Below are positions 34,194 through 37,941 of a stretch of DNA of 37,941 nt, piece by piece. A program made the position numbers and the translations under genes. Origin of the DNA: Bacteroidota bacterium (GTDB taxonomy: Bacteria > Bacteroidota > Bacteroidia > 2-12-FULL-35-15); NCBI GenBank assembly GCA_023251835.1, contig JAHEXZ010000049.1, positions 1-37,941 on the forward strand, written 5' to 3'. The number at the start of each line of letters is the position of its first letter. Position 1 is the first letter of the stretch. The notes beneath the pieces were generated by a model. The model saw only the letters and a program-made list of their open reading frames with translations. It searched no databases and had not been told where the DNA came from.

Positions 34194-34988
34194 ATGGGTG
34201 AGTACATTAAATCCGATGAAGTGAATAGCAAATCTATGAACTCCTCCTTCCTGACAAAATCAGTAGGGGGGGCTGCCGGGGCTTTTGTTGATGTCTGCTT
34301 ATCTCCCTACTTATATCCTGTTTATCATAAAGAAGATACTATTGTAGTAATAATTGATATACTGCGCGCCACATCAGCAATATGTACAGCCTTTCACTAT
34401 GGAGTGGAAAAAATAATTCCCGTTGCCACTCTTGAAGAAGCTGCGGAATATAAAAAAAAGGGATTTTTGGTTGGAGCAGAACGTAATGGTATTGCTATTG
34501 AAGGGTTTGATTTTGGCAATTCTCCTTTTTCTTACACTACAGGTAGAATTAAAGGCCAAACCATAGTTATTTCCACTACTAATGGCACACAAGCTATTGA
34601 AGCAGCTCGTTCTGCATATAAGGTTGTTATAGGAGCCTTTACTAATATTACAGCATTATGCAATTGGTTAAAAGAGCAAAATCGTAATGTTCTGCTCCTT
34701 TGTTCGGGATGGAAAAACCGTTTTAACCTGGAAGATACATTATTTGCAGGAGCTGTAACAGATATCCTTCTGAAAGAAAGAAATTATAAATCGGGGGATG
34801 CTGCTTTAACGGCAAGTTATTTGTATCAGTCGGCACAGAATAATCCATACAGGTATTTACGCCACTCTTCTCATACTGAACGTTTAGCAGCTATGGGATT
34901 AAAAAAAGATATCAAATACTGCTTCACACTTGATCAAACAACGGTTATTCCTGTGTTAGAAAATAAATATTTAGTAAAGATGGCTTAA
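34194..34988 (+). CDS. comB: 2-phosphosulfolactate phosphatase family protein (ComB)
   Basis: A 264-residue protein of the ComB family, which removes phosphate from (2R)-2-phospho-3-sulfolactate to give 3-sulfolactate. The conserved blocks are VCLSPYLYPVYH, VIIDILRATSAICTAF, FLVGAERNGI, GFDFGNSPFSY, ISTTNGTQAI and LLLCSGWKNRF. The family motif block begins only around residue 33; the preceding 32 residues are not conserved and the start could also be the ATG at 34236 (residue 15). In methanogens ComB serves coenzyme M synthesis; bacteria lack that pathway, so a role in sulfolactate or sulfonate metabolism is the usual inference. The gene lies 68 nt after gcvT. Confidence 0.87.
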   Translation: MGEYIKSDEVNSKSMNSSFLTKSVGGAAGAFVDVCLSPYLYPVYHKEDTIVVIIDILRATSAICTAFHYGVEKIIPVATLEEAAEYKKKGFLVGAERNGIAIEGFDFGNSPFSYTTGRIKGQTIVISTTNGTQAIEAARSAYKVVIGAFTNITALCNWLKEQNRNVLLLCSGWKNRFNLEDTLFAGAVTDILLKERNYKSGDAALTASYLYQSAQNNPYRYLRHSSHTERLAAMGLKKDIKYCFTLDQTTVIPVLENKYLVKMA

Positions 34989-35028
34989 TATTGGAATTTT
35001 TATAAATTAGTATATTACTTTATAAATC

Positions 35029-36015
35029 ATGCGTAAACTAATTGTTGTTTTAATAATTGCTCTTATAGTTTTCTTTATTCCGGGAAGGGAACAGGCCTAT
35101 TCATGGGGTTTTTTTGCTCATAAAAAAATCAATCGTATGGCCGTATTTACATTACCAGAAGAAATAATGGGCTTTTACAAGAAACATATTGAATATATTT
35201 CTGAACATGCCGTAGATCCTGACAGACGCAGAAATGCAGTCGCAGATGAAGCAGCGCGGCATTATATTGATATTGACCATTATGGGCCTCATCCTTTTGA
35301 TTCAGTTCCCAAATACTGGAAAGCCGCTGTAAAAAAATATACAGAAGATACACTAAAAGCTTATGGTATAGTTCCATGGCACATCGAAAAGATGGTGTAC
35401 CGGCTGCAGGAAGCCTTTAAAAATGAAAACCTCGACCTGATTTTACATTATTCGGCAGATATAGGGCATTACATTGCTGATGCTCATGTGCCATTACATA
35501 CAACGGAAAATTATAATGGTCAATTAACCAACCAAAAAGGAATACATGGCTTTTGGGAGTCCCGCATTCCAGAGCTTAAATCTGAAGGATATGATTATTG
35601 GCTGGGGCGTGCAAAATATATTGAAAAGCCTATCAATAAAGCATGGAGTGCAGTAAAAGCAAGTCATGCAGCCGTAGACTCTGTATTAAAATTTGAGGCG
35701 GAACTAAACGCTAAATATTCTCTGGATAAAAAATACAGCTTCGAAAACCGGGGCAATACAATGATAAAAGTATATTCAATTGAATATACCGAAGACTATG
35801 ATAAAATGCTCAATGGAATGGTAGAGCGCAGAATGCGCGAAGCCATCATTACAGTTGGCAGCCTTTGGTATACTGCGTGGGTGAATGCCGGCAAGCCGGA
35901 TTTAAGCCGTTTTGAAAATAAAGATATTTCCGATTCACTAAAACGTGTTCATGAGAAAGAACAGGAATTATGGAAAGCAGGGAAGATTGCCGGTGCTAAG
36001 GGGCATGATGATTAG
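35029..36015 (+). CDS. Zinc-dependent phospholipase C/S1-P1 nuclease-like protein
   Basis: A 328-residue exported protein of the zinc-dependent phospholipase C/P1 nuclease superfamily. The signal peptide ends EQAYS, so the mature protein would begin at Trp26 (WGFFAHKKIN), the N-terminal Trp that binds zinc through its backbone in both PC-PLC and P1 nuclease. Other ligands are in place: H31, D81/D83 or H84 around HYIDIDHYG, H140, D144, H147, D151, H157 (HYSADIGHYIADAHVPLH), H173 and E177 (GIHGFWE). It is thus a trinuclear-zinc hydrolase of the periplasm or outside, with phospholipid or nucleic acid phosphodiesters as possible substrates. It starts 40 nt after comB. Confidence 0.85.
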   Translation: MRKLIVVLIIALIVFFIPGREQAYSWGFFAHKKINRMAVFTLPEEIMGFYKKHIEYISEHAVDPDRRRNAVADEAARHYIDIDHYGPHPFDSVPKYWKAAVKKYTEDTLKAYGIVPWHIEKMVYRLQEAFKNENLDLILHYSADIGHYIADAHVPLHTTENYNGQLTNQKGIHGFWESRIPELKSEGYDYWLGRAKYIEKPINKAWSAVKASHAAVDSVLKFEAELNAKYSLDKKYSFENRGNTMIKVYSIEYTEDYDKMLNGMVERRMREAIITVGSLWYTAWVNAGKPDLSRFENKDISDSLKRVHEKEQELWKAGKIAGAKGHDD

Positions 36016-36091
36016 TGCAATCATTTCGTCTGACTGATTAACCTCAATACTAATTGGTATGCTTCTTGCGTTATTCCGTTAAAAAGAAATT

Positions 36092-36724
36092 ATGAAGACA
36101 TATAGTTTACTCTTTCTTTTTATACCTTTTTTCTGTTTTGCTCAGGAAAACAGAAAAAAAGCCACCACTACTAAGCCTTCAACAACCGATTGCCCTACGT
36201 GGAAGAAAAAAGATAAAAGTCCCGGCAAAGCAGAATACTTTCAATACTTAAGAACGGCAAAACCACAGCCCCGGACTCAAAACAATTTCCCTGCAACTAC
36301 TGATTCAAAAATACAACCAACTACTGTTCAACAAAAAACAAAAAACGCAGAACAAACAAAAGAGAAAAAACCTTCCATTCAAAGAACAAAGGAAAACCAA
36401 ACCACTACTGCTGATAAATCTCAAAAAATAGAGAAAAGAATTACAACCGTTTTGGAAGATAAGACCTCTGTAAGTTCTACCGCAGAAGAAAAACACAAAG
36501 AGCCTTCAGAAAAAGCTAAAAAAGAAGAAAAAATTTCTGCTGTTGCAGCCGAAAAAAAGAGTGAGGATAAAAAAGTTATAACTGAAATAACTGATAAATC
36601 ACCATCTGAAACAAGTGAAAAGTTAGACGAGGAAAAAACAAAACTCAAACAAAAATTAACCCGCCTTACAAGGAAAACTACTAAAGTACGCAGGCATAAC
36701 AATTCTAAATGCCCGTCATTCTAA
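36092..36724 (+). CDS. Lys/Thr/Glu-rich exported protein with terminal Cys-Pro motifs
   Basis: A 210-residue protein I do not recognise by family. Signal peptide (about 1-18, ending FCFAQ), then a low-complexity chain very rich in K, T, E and S with no predicted fold (about 60-190). Two short ordered-looking ends each carry a Cys-Pro: TDCPTWKKKDKSPGKAEYF (C34) and NNSKCPSF at the extreme C-terminus (C207). No other cysteine lies between them. The plan suggests a flexible linker joined to partners or to itself at both ends, perhaps as a periplasmic spacer. It lies 76 nt after the phospholipase-like gene and converges with arsC. Confidence 0.65.
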   Translation: MKTYSLLFLFIPFFCFAQENRKKATTTKPSTTDCPTWKKKDKSPGKAEYFQYLRTAKPQPRTQNNFPATTDSKIQPTTVQQKTKNAEQTKEKKPSIQRTKENQTTTADKSQKIEKRITTVLEDKTSVSSTAEEKHKEPSEKAKKEEKISAVAAEKKSEDKKVITEITDKSPSETSEKLDEEKTKLKQKLTRLTRKTTKVRRHNNSKCPSF

Positions 36725-36757
36725 GCTTACACTCTGCTATGTATTTTCTCATTCAGA

Positions 36758-37375
36758 TTAAAGTCTTGAAAAAACATAAAGTGTTTCTAATGCTATCTGG
36801 TGACACCGTTCATCATATTGAACCTCCTGCAAAGGTGTATTGTCAAAAGCTTTAGGATCATCATAAGTAGTTGCTATTTTTAATTCTGCTCCCGGAATAA
36901 AAGGACAGTTCTCTTCTGCATCACCACAGGTCATAATTGCAACAAACTCTTTTCGTGGGTTTGCGGAGTGGTCATAAACTTTAGAAAAACACGCAATTGG
37001 TTTTTCGGCCTGATCAAAAATTACATGGTAAACAGGGTTTTCACCACCATTAATTGTTTTAACGATAAATCCAAGCCGTTTTAGAGCATTAATGGCATTT
37101 ATATTAAAAGCAGTGGCTTCTGTTCCTCCTGAATAAGTATGTACATTATTTACTTTGTAATATTTGGCAGCCACATGCCCCCATATCTGACCAAAAACAC
37201 TTCTTCGTGAATTATGTGTGCAGATATAGATGAGGTTAACAGGTTTGTTTTCTTTTGTTTTATGTGCTATATAGTGTGCAAGTTTATTAAGTATTTGTTT
37301 CCTTTTGGCAGGAATGGTATCAAACTGTTTGATTAAGCCATCACAATATTTTTGTATCGTTGAAATTGAAATCAT
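36758..37375 (-). CDS. arsC: Thioredoxin-type arsenate reductase (low-MW phosphatase fold)
   Basis: A 205-residue protein of the low-molecular-weight phosphatase superfamily. The P-loop is ICTHNSRRS (C-x5-R). A second pair of cysteines in MTCGDAEENCPFIPGAE lies where S. aureus pI258 ArsC has its Cys82-Cys89 relay, and the DDPKAFDN segment supplies the general acid. That trio of cysteines points to arsenate reductase coupled to thioredoxin, not a plain phosphatase. About 45 residues at the N-terminus precede the catalytic core, which the classic ArsC lacks. The start is the ATG giving MISISTIQKYCDGL. It follows arsR by 19 nt and shares its transcript. Confidence 0.85.
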   Translation of the reverse strand: MISISTIQKYCDGLIKQFDTIPAKRKQILNKLAHYIAHKTKENKPVNLIYICTHNSRRSVFGQIWGHVAAKYYKVNNVHTYSGGTEATAFNINAINALKRLGFIVKTINGGENPVYHVIFDQAEKPIACFSKVYDHSANPRKEFVAIMTCGDAEENCPFIPGAELKIATTYDDPKAFDNTPLQEVQYDERCHQIALETLYVFSRL

Positions 37376-37394
37376 GTTTTTTAATTTGTAACCA

Positions 37395-37724
37395 TTAGCA
37401 GCACTTCTTACCTGGTGAATAAGAGGCAAACAAATTATTCAAACACCCCTTCGCAATTTTCCACTCCTTTTCATCAATACAATAACATACTTTTACTCCA
37501 TCAATATCTCCCGTTATCAAACCTGCTTCTTTTAATTCTTTAAGATGTTGTGAAACGGTACTTTGTGAAAGAGGTAATTCATCAACTATATCTCCGCAAA
37601 TACAAGCTTGTTTTTTTATGAGCACTTGTAAAATTGCAACGCGTGCAGGATGAGCCAGCGCCTTTGCGTATCTTGCAATTTTATTTTCCTTGACAGTAAA
37701 TTCCTCTTTTTTTGCTAATCCCAT
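37395..37724 (-). CDS. arsR: ArsR-family metalloregulatory repressor
   Basis: A 109-residue winged-helix repressor of the ArsR/SmtB family. The DNA-binding helix is [18 protein letters not shown] (53-70). The arsenic-sensing pair is C41-x-C43 in KQACICGDI, as in the ELCVCDLC type of ArsR, and more cysteines lie at 80, 82 and 94 and in the tail KKCC (108-109). Binding of As(III) should release DNA and allow expression of itself and arsC. A near-perfect operator lies right upstream over its own -7 box. No arsenite efflux gene is seen; it may lie elsewhere. Confidence 0.93.
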   Translation of the reverse strand: MGLAKKEEFTVKENKIARYAKALAHPARVAILQVLIKKQACICGDIVDELPLSQSTVSQHLKELKEAGLITGDIDGVKVCYCIDEKEWKIAKGCLNNLFASYSPGKKCC

Positions 37725-37740
37725 TGTGTGAATCTCTCAT

Positions 37741-37782
37741 AATATTAATCGCAAGATTACGATAATATTTGATGAGATACAA
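37741..37782 (-). promoter_or_regulatory. arsR promoter with overlapping operator
   Basis: On the minus strand TTG (37780-37782), a 20-nt spacer and TAATCTTG (37752-37759), one base off TAnnTTTG. The box lies inside ATCGTAATCTTGCGAT (37748-37763), a 16-bp dyad with a single G-T type mismatch, flanked by AATATT arms out to 37741 and 37769. Repressor bound here would cover the -7 element. Confidence 0.68.
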
Positions 37783-37812
37783 GAAATTATATGTCAATTG
37801 GGGGTAAAAAAC

Positions 37813-37841
37813 AAAAAACCTTCGCGATGCAAGGCTTTTTT
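37813..37841. terminator. Possible hairpin near the right edge
   Basis: AAAAAACCTT (37813-37822) and AAGGCTTTTTT (37831-37841) pair around an 8-nt loop with one bulged base. A T-run follows on the plus strand and, by symmetry, on the minus strand. GC content of the stem is low, so its strength is doubtful. Confidence 0.3.
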
Positions 37842-37843
37842 GA

Positions 37844-37941
37844 ATGAATGTGAGCCTCACGGGACAAATATCGAACGAATTAATCGCAGATGCAAGGATT
37901 TTGGCTGAATTATACGATACGCTGAATAAAATTGGGCGTTA
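37844..37941 (+). CDS. Possible start of a gene running off the right edge
   Basis: From the ATG at 37844 the frame stays open for 32 codons to the end of the window and reads MNVSLTGQISNELIADARIL and on to ELYDTLNKIG. The composition is protein-like, with amphipathic helical character. There is no clear ribosome site or promoter, and the start overlaps a hairpin and a short direct repeat (CGC, then ATGCAAGG, at about 37823-37834 and 37883-37896). Too short to assign. Confidence 0.3.
   Translation, partial: MNVSLTGQISNELIADARILAELYDTLNKIGR

Noticed and set aside
36305-36702. Minus-strand frames over the Lys-rich protein
   Set aside because: Complement of A-rich codons gives Ser/Phe/Leu-rich frames; no independent support.
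37376-37429. Eighteen-codon upstream extension of arsC
   Set aside because: It overlaps the arsR stop and lacks family features; ATG at 37375 fits the 19-nt operon gap.
1-37941. CRISPR array, tRNA, rRNA, integrase or intact insertion sequence
   Set aside because: No regularly spaced repeats, cloverleaf or rRNA core, and no transposase or integrase motif were seen on either strand.

Overview
The window looks like chromosomal DNA of a free-living Bacteroidota (Bacteroidetes) bacterium. The DNA is AT-rich. Promoters fit the Bacteroidetes pattern (TTG, 20 nt, TAnnTTTG) rather than the E. coli one, and Shine-Dalgarno sequences are scarce. The gene content also fits: a Por/type IX secretion (T9SS) C-terminal tail, a TonB receptor with a carboxypeptidase-like N-terminal domain next to a DUF4249 lipoprotein, a complete Bat operon, MORN-repeat proteins, and small palindromic repeats scattered between genes. 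No tRNA, rRNA, CRISPR array, prophage or intact IS element was found.

Layout. 1-493 is gene-free and holds a GC-richer repeat. 494-7941 is a surface-polysaccharide locus: a divergent GT4 glycosyltransferase, then FkbM methyltransferase, Wzx-like flippase, two tandem Wzz-like chain-length proteins separated by a small inverted-repeat element, and an O-antigen polymerase/ligase. 7992-9834 (minus) holds a DUF433/DUF5615 toxin-antitoxin-like pair followed by a GAF-PP2C (SpoIIE/RsbU-type) phosphatase. 10044-15775 (minus) holds lpxD, efp, a large T9SS cargo protein, a coiled-coil lipoprotein and a MORN protein. 16012-24699 (plus) is the Bat operon: moxR, DUF58, a membrane protein, batA, batB, batC, batD, batE. 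24732-28193 (minus) is a TonB receptor plus DUF4249 lipoprotein. 28383-30495 is a universal stress protein plus a cation/proton antiporter. 30513-32859 (minus) is a WbpM-type sugar-nucleotide dehydratase and a hot-dog thioesterase. 33031-36724 (plus) is gcvT, comB, a zinc-dependent phospholipase C-like protein and a Lys-rich exported protein. 36758-37724 (minus) is arsR-arsC. A possible gene start runs off the right edge.

How the genes work together. The polysaccharide genes cover assembly, flipping, chain-length control and polymerisation; the WbpM-type enzyme about 25 kb away could supply a 6-deoxy sugar nucleotide. In the Bat operon a MoxR AAA+ ATPase is paired with three von Willebrand A proteins and TPR/membrane partners, probably one envelope complex. 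The TonB/DUF4249 pair is a nutrient-uptake type module. ArsR has a near-perfect operator lying over its own promoter.

Most interesting points: (1) a promoter set with an invariant 20-nt spacer, including an lpxD promoter whose -33 element lies inside the efp terminator hairpin; (2) an EF-P with Asn where the modified Lys/Arg normally sits; (3) an inverted-repeat element of about 280 bp between the two wzz paralogs, with a solo end copy elsewhere; (4) four Bat operon junctions of nearly equal length (103-107 nt), each holding a different repeat; (5) the ArsR operator covering its -7 box. I see no clearly new multi-gene system. Many start codons were moved inward from the longest possible reading frame, for reasons given in each entry. 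All functional calls come from reading motifs by eye, without database searches.
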